Source: Deltaproteobacteria bacterium (GTDB taxonomy: Bacteria; Desulfobacterota; Deferrimicrobia; Deferrimicrobiales; Deferrimicrobiaceae). From it: 64,000 bases of DNA. Position 1 is the first letter of the stretch; the number at the start of each line of letters is the position of its first letter. Made by a program: the position numbers and the translations under genes. Positions 8,799-17,852 of the stretch are shown piece by piece. The notes below the pieces were generated by a model. The model was not told the origin of the DNA. It ran no database searches and was given only the letters and a program-made list of their open reading frames with translations. Location of the stretch: assembly GCA_016218975.1 (NCBI GenBank), contig JACRCO010000013.1, positions 1-64,000 of the forward strand, given 5' to 3'.

Positions 8799-9746
8799 TC
8801 AGGAAATATCGACGCGGCGATTCGGTGTGAGGATGGCCCCGGAGATTTCGTCTCCAGCGCCGGCGATGGCGTTCGGCCAGAGTATGGCCCGGCGGACGGA
8901 AGCCCCTTCCTTCACGACGGCGCCGTCCTCGATCACGGCCTCGGGGCCGATGCGCGCGCCTGCCGCTATCTTCGCCCCCGAAGATATGTAGACGGGGGGG
9001 ACGATCGTGACGCCGTCCGGCGGGGAAGCGGGCTCTCCTTTCCGCGGCGATGATTCGGTGAGAAGCTCGAGCGTCCCTTCAAGATAGTCCGAGGGAGAGC
9101 CGAATTCCCTGAATGTCCCCGAGGTGAGGAATCCGAACAGGGGAGCGCCTTGCGAGACGAGCCGCAGGTAGGTTTCACGGATGATGCACGACGCCCTTCC
9201 GGGAGGGATTTCCTTCAGCAGCGCCGGTTCCACTATCTGGAATCCGGTGTAGAAGCCTGAGCGGACGCCCGCCGCGCCGGAGCCGATGCCGGCGATCCGC
9301 CCCGTTTCGTCGATCCAGACGGGGGTATACCTTCTTTCCGGATCGGGAAACAGCACAAGCGTGGCAACCGCCTTCCTGTCCCTGTGATACGCCAGCGCGT
9401 CGGCGAACCGGAAACGGGTAACCGTGTCGGAATTCGCAGTCACGAATGTTCCGCCCTCCAGGTATCTTCCCGCGTTTCCTATTCCTCCGCCGGTCCCGAG
9501 GATCTCCGGCTCCAGCGTGTAATCGACGCGGATTTTTCCGCCCGTCCAGCCGGCCACGCGCTGCTGGATCAGCTTCGGCCTCGCGTGCAGGTTCATGACG
9601 AAGGAGCGGACGCCCGACATGGAAAGGAACTCCATGTTGTAGGAACATAGCGGGCGCCCGAGCACCGGCACGATCGGCTTCGGGAGTTCGTAGGTAAGCG
9701 GGCGCAGCCGCGTTCCGAGTCCCGCGGCGAGGATCATGCCCTTCAC
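8799..9746 (-). CDS. NDP-sugar nucleotidyltransferase with left-handed helix tail (MurU/GMPP-like)
   Basis: The N-terminal nucleotidyltransferase domain begins MKGMILAAGLGTRLRPLT, followed by the PKPIVPVLGRP and GTGGGIGNAG loops that bind NTP and sugar-1-phosphate. The last 75 residues contain hexapeptide repeats (PPVYISSGAKIAAGARIG and following), giving a short left-handed beta-helix. It starts at GTG, overlapping the stop of the upstream AmgK-like kinase in GTGA. In pseudomonads the pair AmgK-MurU converts MurNAc to UDP-MurNAc. This protein is longer than MurU (about 315 against 225 residues), so another sugar-1-phosphate is possible. 'MurU-like' is an inference from the gene pairing. Confidence 0.85.
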   Translation of the reverse strand: MKGMILAAGLGTRLRPLTYELPKPIVPVLGRPLCSYNMEFLSMSGVRSFVMNLHARPKLIQQRVAGWTGGKIRVDYTLEPEILGTGGGIGNAGRYLEGGTFVTANSDTVTRFRFADALAYHRDRKAVATLVLFPDPERRYTPVWIDETGRIAGIGSGAAGVRSGFYTGFQIVEPALLKEIPPGRASCIIRETYLRLVSQGAPLFGFLTSGTFREFGSPSDYLEGTLELLTESSPRKGEPASPPDGVTIVPPVYISSGAKIAAGARIGPEAVIEDGAVVKEGASVRRAILWPNAIAGAGDEISGAILTPNRRVDIS

Positions 9747-10828
9747 GGCGGCGCCTCATCCGTCGCCTTGGCCGAAAGTGCTTCCAGGATGGGACGGAGT
9801 TTTTTCGCCAGCGGCCGCATCTTCGGATTCCTGTCGAAGTTCGCCGCAAGGTGCGAAACCGTTGGAGGTATGAACCGCAGATAGAAGGTTTTTCCCCGGT
9901 TGTGCGCCTGGTTTCCGAAGGTTCCTATGGCTTTCACGTTGCGCTGGAGAGCCGCCGCGTCGAGCAGGAATTCGAAGGCGGAGGGATCTCCCCACCTGGT
10001 TCGCAGGTCCGCGGTCGAGGCGTGCCGGTACGCATAACACAGGCTGTCGACCGACTTTTCGGACAGCTTTACGTAGGAATCGCGCAGCAGGGAGCAGATA
10101 TCGTAGTACACGTTCCCCATCCGGGCGTCCTGGAAGTCGAGGATCTTCAGCCCTCCGTACCCGCCGGCGCGGCGATCCGTGACCATGACGTTTCGGCTAT
10201 GGTAATCGCGATGGACGAGCACGCGGGGAAGCGCCGCCAGTACCTCCAAAAAGGGGAGAAAGCGGTCTTCGATCACCCGCTCGTCGGATTCCGACAGCCG
10301 GATCCCGCCGTATTCCCGGACGGCATGCTCGAAAAAGAAGTCGATCTCCTCGGCGAATTTCGCGACGTCGAAGGCAAGGCGGGACGGGACGGCGTTTCCG
10401 TCCAGGGCTTTTGTACCTTCACTCTGGATCCTGACGAGGATCTCCACGCAGCGTTCGTAGGCGGGAAGATGCTCCTCCTCCGATTTCGCCGCGTGCACCG
10501 CCATCTCGAGCGTCGTGTCCCCTGCGTCCTCGAGGAACAGCAGCCGGGCCTCCGGCACGGCAAGGTGGATTTCCGGTACGGGGACCCCCGCCGCTTTAAG
10601 GTAGCGGTGGACGTTCACGAACGGCAGTTCACCGCCCGGCGGGATCTCGTCGGGATATTGCATCATCACGAGCGATGAGAGAGGAAACCCTTCGGGCAGC
10701 GCTATCCGGAAGTACCGGCGCGTTGACGCGTCCCCTGCAAGCTCCGACACCCGGATCTCCGGCGCGGGCGCACGGAAAAGGCGCGCGATCGCCGCCATGA
10801 CGGTTCGTTCGTCCACCGGCGGGCTCAC
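9743..10828 (-). CDS. Aminoglycoside-phosphotransferase-fold sugar kinase (AmgK-like)
   Basis: A protein-kinase-like small-molecule kinase of about 350 residues. The N-lobe has ELAGDASTRRYFRI, matching the DAS-x-RRYFR segment of the cell-wall sugar kinase AmgK. The catalytic loop is VLVHRDYHSRNVMV and the metal-binding segment is KILDFQDARMG. AmgK phosphorylates the anomeric position of MurNAc or GlcNAc. The same frame stays open far upstream into the isomerase gene, but the homologous part begins near the GTG at 10828 (GGAG nine nt before it) or the ATG at 10798. Its TGA overlaps the GTG of the nucleotidyltransferase, so the two are translationally coupled and likely catalyse consecutive steps. 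Confidence 0.84.
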   Translation of the reverse strand: MSPPVDERTVMAAIARLFRAPAPEIRVSELAGDASTRRYFRIALPEGFPLSSLVMMQYPDEIPPGGELPFVNVHRYLKAAGVPVPEIHLAVPEARLLFLEDAGDTTLEMAVHAAKSEEEHLPAYERCVEILVRIQSEGTKALDGNAVPSRLAFDVAKFAEEIDFFFEHAVREYGGIRLSESDERVIEDRFLPFLEVLAALPRVLVHRDYHSRNVMVTDRRAGGYGGLKILDFQDARMGNVYYDICSLLRDSYVKLSEKSVDSLCYAYRHASTADLRTRWGDPSAFEFLLDAAALQRNVKAIGTFGNQAHNRGKTFYLRFIPPTVSHLAANFDRNPKMRPLAKKLRPILEALSAKATDEAPP

Positions 10829-10869
10829 GTCAAGGCGCTCCGATGTTTTCTTGCGTTTTCCCGCTGCAC

Positions 10870-11715
10870 TTACGGCTTCCCGCCGAGGATCAGGTCGAGC
10901 GCGCTGCGGCACTCGCCCAGGATCTCCTCGAAATTCCGGTAACGTGCGTTCTCTCCGCGGGTGTAATCGCGCAGTTCGATCGTGAAAGGTCCGCGAAAAT
11001 CCACCTCCCTGAGCGCGGCGATCGCACGTTCCCACGGGACCGAACCCCTCCCCGGCGCGAAGTGGTCGTCCTTGCTTCCGTGATTGTCGGATGCGTGCAC
11101 GTGTATCAGGCGGTCTGCGCAGGCGCGGATGGCGTTGAGGACGTTTTCCTGAATATGAGCGTGAGCCAGGTCCATGCAAATGCCTACGCGATCGGGGGGG
11201 TAGCGGTGCGCTATGGAGAGGACGATATCCGAGCGCCCCGAGGCAAGCGGGGTGTTCTCCACGGCGAACCGGATGTTCTCCGGGACAAGGTCGAGAAGCT
11301 CGTTCAGGGAGGAGAGGAATGCCCCCCATCTGTGCGGATACCATGATTCGGTGGGAAAGTTGGTGTGAACGACGATCGTCCCGCCCCCATGGCGTGCGAG
11401 CCAGCACGCCGCGCGGGCTGTGGCGGACACCGAAGCCTGCCGGTGGCCTTCCTCTTCCGAGGATAGCGAATACCATCGGTCTTCGCGATACGTCCGCACG
11501 TCCGGGTAGAGCGGAGCGTGCAGGCTGGCGATCCGTACACCGTTCGACTCCAGAAGGTCCGCGATCCCGTCGGCTGCTTCGGGATCGTCGTAAGGGAAGT
11601 GCGGGGGCATGGCCCAAAGCTCCGCGAGCCCGAACCCGAACCTGGGGAATAGGGAAGCGATGGCATCGTCCAGCGGATGGAAAGCGAACAAATGGGAGGA
11701 AAGCGACAGGTCCAT
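10870..11715 (-). CDS. Sugar phosphate isomerase/epimerase (xylose-isomerase-like TIM barrel)
   Basis: This 281-residue cytoplasmic protein has the AP-endonuclease-2/xylose-isomerase barrel fold. Visible strand-end motifs include IASLHAPLYPD, FAVENTPL, RVGICMDLAHAH and LIHVHASDN, with His, Glu and Asp residues placed for a divalent metal site, and GPFTIELRDY near the end. Substrates in this family range from hydroxypyruvate to inosose and sugar phosphates and cannot be assigned here. It is the first gene of a leftward operon with the AmgK-like kinase and the nucleotidyltransferase. It is divergent from the lytic transglycosylase gene, sharing an upstream region of about 80 bp. Confidence 0.83.
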   Translation of the reverse strand: MDLSLSSHLFAFHPLDDAIASLFPRFGFGLAELWAMPPHFPYDDPEAADGIADLLESNGVRIASLHAPLYPDVRTYREDRWYSLSSEEEGHRQASVSATARAACWLARHGGGTIVVHTNFPTESWYPHRWGAFLSSLNELLDLVPENIRFAVENTPLASGRSDIVLSIAHRYPPDRVGICMDLAHAHIQENVLNAIRACADRLIHVHASDNHGSKDDHFAPGRGSVPWERAIAALREVDFRGPFTIELRDYTRGENARYRNFEEILGECRSALDLILGGKP

Positions 11716-11729
11716 CAGGGCATCGATCC

Positions 11730-11760
11730 TTGTTTACGGCGCCGCATAGGGCGATACTAT
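11730..11760 (+). promoter_or_regulatory. Possible promoter for the lytic transglycosylase
   Basis: A TTGTTT -35-like box and a TACTAT -10-like box lie 19 bp apart, 37 bp before the GTG at 11797. The spacing is long and both boxes are imperfect, so this is a weak call. Confidence 0.3.
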
Positions 11761-11796
11761 CTTATTATCGACCTTTCCGGGAGGACCCTGTCGAGA

Positions 11797-14031
11797 GTGA
11801 TCCGAAACAAACGTTTCCTGTTTCTTGCGCTCCTGTTCCTGATACTTCCGCAGATCGCCGCCTCCGCTTCCCACGATGCAGCATTCCGCGAAGGATGGAT
11901 CAATCTCACGGAAGAAAAGTACGCTGAAGCGAGGAATTCGTTCCGGCGCATCCCCCCACTGGTATACGACCTCGGCGACTACGCGATTTACTTCACCGGC
12001 CTCTCCTTCGCGAGGGAGGGTTTGCGCGGCGAGGCCGCGTCGGCATTCGACGATCTGTCGAAAAAGTTCCCCGCGTCGCCGCTGCGGCCGTACCTCGCCC
12101 ACGCGCTCGCCTACGCTGCCGCGGTCGACAACGACCTTCCCGCTGCACGGATCTGGTTCGAGCGCTCGCAGGGATTCGCTTCCGGTAACGGCGGCAAGGC
12201 GGAGGAGGGATTCGTCGCCGCCTTTCTTCTCGAGGCGGACGGTCCCTCGGCGGCCGCAGCGGAAGCGCACCTCGAAAATTTCGCCGCGCACCCTGCCCAG
12301 GAGGCGGCTTCCCTCTCCATGGTGCGGCTGAAGTCCTGGCGGGCAAGCGGGAAGTGGGAAGGGTGGAGCCTGCCGGTATCCTTCTACGGAAAATACGCAA
12401 AAAGCCTTTCACGCGCAGTCGAGATCGAAGATGCGAAGTCGGTCTACGCGGACGCCCTTCGGAAATTCCCGCCGTCCGACGACTACTACACGGTGCTGCT
12501 CGATTATGCCGATCTTCTCCGAAAGGCGGGGGACACGGCGGGATCGAGGGCGCTGCTGGACAAGGCGGCCCCCGGGGCGCCGCCTGCTTTCCGGAACGAA
12601 GCGAGGTTTCTGCGGGCACGGGTCGACTGGAAGGCGGGAAAACTGGCGGAAGCGCGAGCCGGCTTCATGGCGATAGCGGGCGAGGGGAGCGTCCGGCCCG
12701 GAACCGCAGAGCGGGCGGGCTACTACGCGGCATGGCTCGCCGAAGAAGAGGGGGACGGGGCGGCGGCGAACGAAATCTACGGAGCGCTGCGGGAAGCGAA
12801 GGACGAGCCGATCCGCCAGGAGGCGATCTTCCGCTACGCTTTCGGACACTACCGGGGAAAACTGTACGATAACGCCGTCGCACTGTTCGCGGCGGGGGAG
12901 AAGACGGGCTTTTCCTCCGTGGAAAGGGCGAGGCATGCGTATTGGAGGGCGAAAGCGCTCCTCGATTCCGGGAGGAAGGACGAGGCGGAGAAGTCGTTCG
13001 CCTCGATCGCGGTCGACCCCGGTGCGGGGCCCTACGCGCTTTTCGCGGCGCGGTTTTCGGGGCGGGATCCTTTCGCCATGTTCAAGGCTCCGTCTTCCGG
13101 CGAGACGGGAAGGTGTTCCGAGGAAAAGGACCAGCTGTGGAAAAGGGTTCGGAAAGCCGATTGGTCGAAAGCGGACGCGGAGCATATCCGTCGGATGGAT
13201 CGGCTTGTCCATCTTGGAATAACGGAATACGCCATCCTCGAAGCGTGCTGCATCGACCGCAAGGCGATACGGAATGCGATAGGGCTTGCGGAAGGAGGGA
13301 CCGCGGGTCTGATCCGCTATCTGTCCGGAGATCTCCGGGGCGCCATCCGCGAGACCACGAACCTGCCGAACGACCCGTCGACCGTGGAACTGATCGACCG
13401 GATCCAGTTTCCGCTCGCGCCGGATGTCATAGGCGACTGCGACCGGAAACGCTCGGGAATGGATCCTCTGCTCCTTCATTCCATCGTGCGGCAGGAGTCC
13501 CAGTTCCAGCCCAATGCGCTTTCCCCGGCGGGGGCGATCGGCCTGATGCAGCTGATGCCTCGCACTGCCGCCGAAGTCGCACGCAAGGAGAAGATGAAGA
13601 AACCGAAGCGGAAGGACCTGCTGAAGCCGAAACTGAACGTCACGCTGGGTGCGGCGTACCTGTCGAGGCTGGTCCGCGAGTACGGCGGCGACTATTTTCG
13701 CGCGGTCGCCGCGTACAACGCAGGGGAGGCGGCGGTGGCCAAATGGTGGAGGAACTCCGGCGGAGACCCCGCGCTCTTCCTGGAAAACGTGACCTACCGC
13801 GAGACCCGCTTTTACCTTCGCAGGGTGTTCTTCAACGTTCTCCAATATTACTCGATATACAGGCCTCGGATGTTCGCACGTCACTTTCCCATCGTTCCCG
13901 AAGAAGGGCAGCCAACTCCCGGTGCCGCTTCGCCCCCACCGAACGAAGGGACGATCGTCGTACCCCAGGGGCGGCAGCCGATCCCCGAAAACGGGCAACC
14001 CGCCGTTCCGCCTGCCCGGCCGCCTTCCTGA
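11797..14031 (+). CDS. Soluble lytic murein transglycosylase (Slt-like)
   Basis: A periplasmic protein of about 744 residues that cleaves peptidoglycan to 1,6-anhydro-MurNAc products. A signal sequence (RNKRFLFLALLFLILPQ, with a likely cut after AASA) is followed by a long TPR-like alpha-helical superhelix, as in Slt70. The C-terminal SLT domain has SIVRQESQFQPNALSPAG (catalytic Glu in RQES), GLMQLMPRTA and AAYNAGE. I chose the GTG at 11797 because it directly precedes the signal peptide; the frame is open further upstream. The last ~55 residues after YYSIYRPR are Pro/Gly-rich, lie outside the SLT domain, and overlap the convergent nagZ gene by 200 bp. Confidence 0.92.
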   Translation: MIRNKRFLFLALLFLILPQIAASASHDAAFREGWINLTEEKYAEARNSFRRIPPLVYDLGDYAIYFTGLSFAREGLRGEAASAFDDLSKKFPASPLRPYLAHALAYAAAVDNDLPAARIWFERSQGFASGNGGKAEEGFVAAFLLEADGPSAAAAEAHLENFAAHPAQEAASLSMVRLKSWRASGKWEGWSLPVSFYGKYAKSLSRAVEIEDAKSVYADALRKFPPSDDYYTVLLDYADLLRKAGDTAGSRALLDKAAPGAPPAFRNEARFLRARVDWKAGKLAEARAGFMAIAGEGSVRPGTAERAGYYAAWLAEEEGDGAAANEIYGALREAKDEPIRQEAIFRYAFGHYRGKLYDNAVALFAAGEKTGFSSVERARHAYWRAKALLDSGRKDEAEKSFASIAVDPGAGPYALFAARFSGRDPFAMFKAPSSGETGRCSEEKDQLWKRVRKADWSKADAEHIRRMDRLVHLGITEYAILEACCIDRKAIRNAIGLAEGGTAGLIRYLSGDLRGAIRETTNLPNDPSTVELIDRIQFPLAPDVIGDCDRKRSGMDPLLLHSIVRQESQFQPNALSPAGAIGLMQLMPRTAAEVARKEKMKKPKRKDLLKPKLNVTLGAAYLSRLVREYGGDYFRAVAAYNAGEAAVAKWWRNSGGDPALFLENVTYRETRFYLRRVFFNVLQYYSIYRPRMFARHFPIVPEEGQPTPGAASPPPNEGTIVVPQGRQPIPENGQPAVPPARPPS

Positions 14032-14959
14032 AAGCGGCGCTGTCCCGGCATTCGCGGACCATCGCTTCCACCGCTTCGGTCTGCTCGTCCTCCCCCCGGC
14101 AAACCAGGACCATGTCGCACCCGGCGTAGATCGCCTGAACCGCCGCCGGCCCGATCCCGTAATTCGAGGAGATCGCCTTCATCTCAAGCGAATCCGAAAA
14201 CAGCGCCCCGCGGAACCGAAGCCGCTCACGCAGAAGCCCGGTGAGGATTTTCCGTGAGAGAGTGGCCGGATGCTCGGAGTCGAGCGCGGGGAAAAGGACA
14301 TGCGCCGTCATGATCGCGGGAATGCCTGAACGGATGGCTTGCCGGAATGGAAATATCTCCCTTTCGAGCAGCGTTCTTCGTGAGCTTCGCACGACGGGAA
14401 GTTCCTTGTGGGAGTCGGCATCCGTGTGGCCGTGCCCGGGAAAATGCTTCCCGACGGGAAGGACGCCCCGGGAGAGGGAGCCGCGGAAGAAGCTGATTCC
14501 GAGCTGCGCTACGCTTTCCGGGTCGCATCCGAGCGCCCGGTCCCCGATAACGGGATTGCGCGGGTTCGTGTTTATGTCCAGCACGGGTGCGAAGTTCACG
14601 TCGATCCCGACTGCCGAAAGCTCCGCGGCGATCGCAGCTCCCGCCGCTTCAGCCGCCATGTCCGCGCGGCAGCAGAACAGGGAGTAGCTTCGCGCGGGGG
14701 GAAACTGCGTGAAGCCGGGGTTCTTAAGCCTGGTGACCCGGCCTCCTTCCTGGTCGATCGCGATCAGCGGTGAGGGACGGCCCTTGCGGCCCGCGGAGCG
14801 GATCTCCCTGCACAGTTCCTTTACCTGTCTGGGTTCTTCGACGTTGCGCGTGAAGAGCACGACGCCGCTCGCCGTCCCGTCGCGCAGACGGGCGGCCAGC
14901 GAGGGGGGCAGCGATTTCCCCTCGAACCCCGCCATCAGGAGCGGTGAGGGCGAGTCCAT
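13832..14959 (-). CDS. nagZ: Beta-N-acetylhexosaminidase NagZ (GH3)
   Basis: This 375-residue enzyme removes GlcNAc from GlcNAc-anhydroMurNAc (muropeptides) during cell-wall recycling. GH3 signatures are present: LIAIDQEGGRVTRL, GKHFPGHGHTDADSHKE (the flexible loop carrying the catalytic Asp/His) and GALFSDSLEMKAIS (nucleophile Asp in the FSD segment). No signal peptide is seen, matching cytoplasmic NagZ. It starts 4 nt after the sugar ABC permease stop, so it is probably the last gene of that operon. The final ~60 residues are Arg-rich, lie beyond the conserved barrel, and are encoded antisense to the tail of the lytic transglycosylase. Confidence 0.92.
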   Translation of the reverse strand: MDSPSPLLMAGFEGKSLPPSLAARLRDGTASGVVLFTRNVEEPRQVKELCREIRSAGRKGRPSPLIAIDQEGGRVTRLKNPGFTQFPPARSYSLFCCRADMAAEAAGAAIAAELSAVGIDVNFAPVLDINTNPRNPVIGDRALGCDPESVAQLGISFFRGSLSRGVLPVGKHFPGHGHTDADSHKELPVVRSSRRTLLEREIFPFRQAIRSGIPAIMTAHVLFPALDSEHPATLSRKILTGLLRERLRFRGALFSDSLEMKAISSNYGIGPAAVQAIYAGCDMVLVCRGEDEQTEAVEAMVRECRDSAAFRKAAGQAERRVARFRGSAAAPGVRRSSLRSVGAKRHRELAALLRERWESDVRTSEACISSNIGER

Positions 14960-14963
14960 GTTC

Positions 14964-15809
14964 CTACTTCACGGCTCCCATGGTGAACCCTGCGATGAAC
15001 CTGTCGAGGAAGAAGGTGTAGACCACCGCGACCGGTATGCTTGCGATGAGCGCCCCGGCCATGAGCGGCCCCCACTGGAACACGTCTCCGCGCACCAATT
15101 CCGTCGGGACGCCTATGGAGACCGTTTTTTTCATCGATACGGAAATGAAGGTCAGTGCGTAGATGAACTCGTGCATGGAGAGCGTGAAGGCGAAGACGAC
15201 GACAGTCAGGATGCCCGAGATTCCAAGCGGCAGGACGACCCTCGCCATCGCCCCGAACCGGGATAGACCGTCGATCATCGCCTGTTCCTCGATATCCTTC
15301 GGAATCGTCTTGAAAAACCCCATGAGGAGCCAGGTGCAGAACGGGATCGTGAAGGTCGGGTAGATGAGTATGAGCGACCAGAGCGATTCCTGCAGCCCCA
15401 GGGCCGATGCGAACCGGGATAGGGGGATGAACAGGATCGTCGGGGGCACGAGGTAGGTGAGGAAGATCCCGATGCCCAGCGTTTCCCCCCAGCCCCTTGC
15501 CCATCTCGCCAGGCTGTACGCCGCCGGCACTGCCGCCGCAAGGGTGATCACGACGACCGCCGAGCCGACCAGGAAGGTGTTCCAGAGATACGTGATGAAG
15601 TGCGTATCGAACAGCAGGAGCTTCAGGTGGTCCAGCGTGGGGGGCTCGTTGAATATGAACGGATTGGCGACCGGGTTGAACAGGTCGTGGTCGCGCTTGA
15701 ACGTCGCGATGACCATCCAGTAGAACGGAAACGCGCCGAAAACCGCGAACGCGCCCACCAGAGTGTAGAGGCCTCCGCGGCCCATCAGCTTCCTTGCGCT
15801 CGCCATCAC
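14964..15809 (-). CDS. Carbohydrate ABC transporter permease (MalG/UgpE type)
   Basis: This 281-residue inner-membrane permease has six predicted TM segments. The EAA loop is EEQAMIDGLSRFGAMARVVLP, which couples to the ATPase. An N-terminal TM lies at about 13-35. The C-terminal FIAGFTMGAVK ending is typical of MalG-type subunits. Its ATG overlaps the stop of the MalF-type permease in ATGA, showing tight coupling. With the MalF-type permease, the MalK-type ATPase and the Tat-exported binding protein upstream, it completes a CUT1-type importer for a sugar, oligosaccharide or glycerol-phosphate-like substrate. Confidence 0.92.
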   Translation of the reverse strand: MMASARKLMGRGGLYTLVGAFAVFGAFPFYWMVIATFKRDHDLFNPVANPFIFNEPPTLDHLKLLLFDTHFITYLWNTFLVGSAVVVITLAAAVPAAYSLARWARGWGETLGIGIFLTYLVPPTILFIPLSRFASALGLQESLWSLILIYPTFTIPFCTWLLMGFFKTIPKDIEEQAMIDGLSRFGAMARVVLPLGISGILTVVVFAFTLSMHEFIYALTFISVSMKKTVSIGVPTELVRGDVFQWGPLMAGALIASIPVAVVYTFFLDRFIAGFTMGAVK

Positions 15810-16783
15810 ACCACCTCGCTCTTGCGGGCCATGCGGAGCATCAGCGCCGCGATTCCGGCGAGGACGGGGAAAAGGAACAGTGAAACGGCCGCACCCTGGG
15901 CAAGGTCCCCACCCTCGATCCCCTTGAAGAACGTCCAGGTCGAAAGGACCTGCGTGCTGTGCACCGGTCCGCCCCGTGTCATGACGTAAACGACGGTGAC
16001 GTCGGTGAATGTGAATACCAGTCCGAACAGGAACGCGATGCTGATGATGGGCATCGTCAGCGGAATCGTGATCTCAAGCGTCCTGCGCCACGGCGTCGCG
16101 CCGTCCACTTCCGCCGCCTCGAGCAGGTCCTTGGGAATGGAGCTCAGGCCCGCCAGCTGGATCACAGTCGCAAGCGGGAGGATCCTCCAGACGTGGACGG
16201 TGATCACCGAAAGCATGGCCAGCCACGGCACACCGAGCCAGTAGAGGTTGGTTTCCGGCCCCATCAGGGCGTCCGGTTTGCCGAGCAGGCCCACGGTTCG
16301 GAAAATCCAGTCGAAGGGGCTGAAGATCGAGTCGAACATCCAGAGCCACCCGATGGTTCCGAGCGAGATCGGCGCCGTCCACGGCAGCATGATAAGGAAG
16401 CGCATTAACCATTTGCCGCGGAACTCCTTCATCAGCGCGGTCGCTATGACTCGGGAGAGGACGATGACCAGTACCTGCGAAATGACGGCGAAGTAGAAGG
16501 TGTTCTTCATGGAGCGCAGGAAGATGGAGTCGGTCAGGATCTCGCGGAAATTTCTGAGGCCGACGATCCGGAGCGTGGGATCGCCCGTGGTGATGTCGCT
16601 CAGGCTGTACAGAATCGCGATGACGAAAGGAAGGCCGATCATCGCGACGACGTACAGGACGGCGGGCGCGATCATGAGCTTCGCGAGCGTACCCGACCGG
16701 TCCCGGATGCCGGGCTCCGCCCCTGCGGCCGCAAGAGCCATGGCCCGCCCGGCGGCGCCTTCTCCCGCCGCCGTCCCGCTCAT
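15806..16783 (-). CDS. Carbohydrate ABC transporter permease (MalF/UgpA type)
   Basis: A permease of about 325 residues that pairs with the downstream MalG-type subunit. TM segments begin at LMIAPAVLYVVAMIGLPFVI. The EAA loop is LLEAAEVDGATPWRRTLEITIP. The reading frame is open for another 67 codons upstream, but the ATG at 16783 overlaps the ATPase TGA in ATGA and gives a normal N-terminus, so I use that start. A mildly Ala/Gly-rich cytoplasmic tail precedes TM1. Confidence 0.91.
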   Translation of the reverse strand: MSGTAAGEGAAGRAMALAAAGAEPGIRDRSGTLAKLMIAPAVLYVVAMIGLPFVIAILYSLSDITTGDPTLRIVGLRNFREILTDSIFLRSMKNTFYFAVISQVLVIVLSRVIATALMKEFRGKWLMRFLIMLPWTAPISLGTIGWLWMFDSIFSPFDWIFRTVGLLGKPDALMGPETNLYWLGVPWLAMLSVITVHVWRILPLATVIQLAGLSSIPKDLLEAAEVDGATPWRRTLEITIPLTMPIISIAFLFGLVFTFTDVTVVYVMTRGGPVHSTQVLSTWTFFKGIEGGDLAQGAAVSLFLFPVLAGIAALMLRMARKSEVV

Positions 16784-17811
16784 GCCGGGCTCCTTTGGGT
16801 CCGCAGCCCGGTCTCCCGGTCGAAGAACCGGATGTGGTCGCGGGATACGGCGAAAGTGTATGTCCGTCCCGCTTCGATCGGTACGGCCATGCTGCCGGGA
16901 AGCCGTGATACGACATGGCGGGAATGGGATTTCTCGCCGACGTTTCCGTAGACGAGCCGTTCGGCTCCAAGGTACTCCAGCCACGTAACCGCGAAGGAGT
17001 AGGTGACGACATCCGTTTTTGCCGGCACAAGCTCAGCCGGCACGAACGTTTCCGGGCGGAACCCCGTCAATATGTGGTCTTCACCGATGAGATTCATGGG
17101 CGGCGAACCCACGAATGTCGCCACGAAGGTGTCGGCGGGCCAATGGTATATATCCATGGGAGTCCCCACCTGCCGGATCCTCCCCTTGTTCATCACGACG
17201 ATCCGGTCCCCGAGGCCCATCGCCTCCACCTGGTCGTGCGTAACGTAAATGGTCGTGACCCCGACCCGCTTCTGGAACTGCCGCAGCTCCTCCCGCGCGG
17301 ATGCCCGCAGTATGGCGTCAAGGTTGGAAAGGGGCTCGTCGAGGAGGAACACGCTCGGCTCCCGCACCATCGCCCGCGCGAGGGCTACGCGCTGGCGCTC
17401 TCCGCCGGACAGTTCCCGGGGTTTCCGCTCGAGCAGGCGCTCGATCCCGAACATCCCCGCCGCCCATTCGACCTTCTTCCGAATTGCCGCCTTTTCCACG
17501 CCGCGCGTGCGCAAGGGGAATGCGATGTTCCTGTAGACGGACATGTGGGGATAGAGTGCGTAGCTCTGGAACACCATGGCTATGTTCCGCAGCCTCGGGG
17601 GGAGGTTCGTGACCACCTTTTCGTCGATGAGGATGTCACCCGCGGTGGGCTCCTCGATCCCCGCGATCATGCGGAGCAGCGTGGTCTTGCCGCATCCCGA
17701 AGGTCCCAGGAGGACCAGGAATTCGCCCTCCACCGTATCGAGATCAACGCTGTCCACCGCGCGGACCTCTCCGAACGTTTTCAGGACGCTCCGGATTTCC
17801 ACCCTTGCCAT
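16780..17811 (-). CDS. Carbohydrate ABC transporter ATPase (MalK/UgpC type)
   Basis: This 343-residue ATPase has Walker A (LLGPSGCGKTTLLRM), the signature LSGGERQRVALARAM, Walker B (VFLLDEPLSNLD) and the switch His in VTHD. A C-terminal TOBE-like regulatory domain (LTGFRPETFVPAEL onward) marks it as MalK/UgpC class. It energises the two permeases encoded directly downstream. A strong hairpin separates it from the upstream binding-protein gene, so its level is probably set below that of the binding protein. Such ATPases are sometimes shared by several importers. Confidence 0.94.
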   Translation of the reverse strand: MARVEIRSVLKTFGEVRAVDSVDLDTVEGEFLVLLGPSGCGKTTLLRMIAGIEEPTAGDILIDEKVVTNLPPRLRNIAMVFQSYALYPHMSVYRNIAFPLRTRGVEKAAIRKKVEWAAGMFGIERLLERKPRELSGGERQRVALARAMVREPSVFLLDEPLSNLDAILRASAREELRQFQKRVGVTTIYVTHDQVEAMGLGDRIVVMNKGRIRQVGTPMDIYHWPADTFVATFVGSPPMNLIGEDHILTGFRPETFVPAELVPAKTDVVTYSFAVTWLEYLGAERLVYGNVGEKSHSRHVVSRLPGSMAVPIEAGRTYTFAVSRDHIRFFDRETGLRTQRSPA

Positions 17812-17852
17812 GGCGCAGCATGCCTCCGGTACGTTGTCGTTATTGTTCCATC

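Noticed and set aside
10829-11617. In-frame upstream extension of the AmgK-like kinase, giving a possible 624-residue protein
   Set aside because: The extension is an Arg-rich shadow of the isomerase gene; homology begins near 10828/10798.
12409-13998. 529-residue minus-strand open frame
   Set aside because: Antisense shadow of the lytic transglycosylase; no conserved motif.
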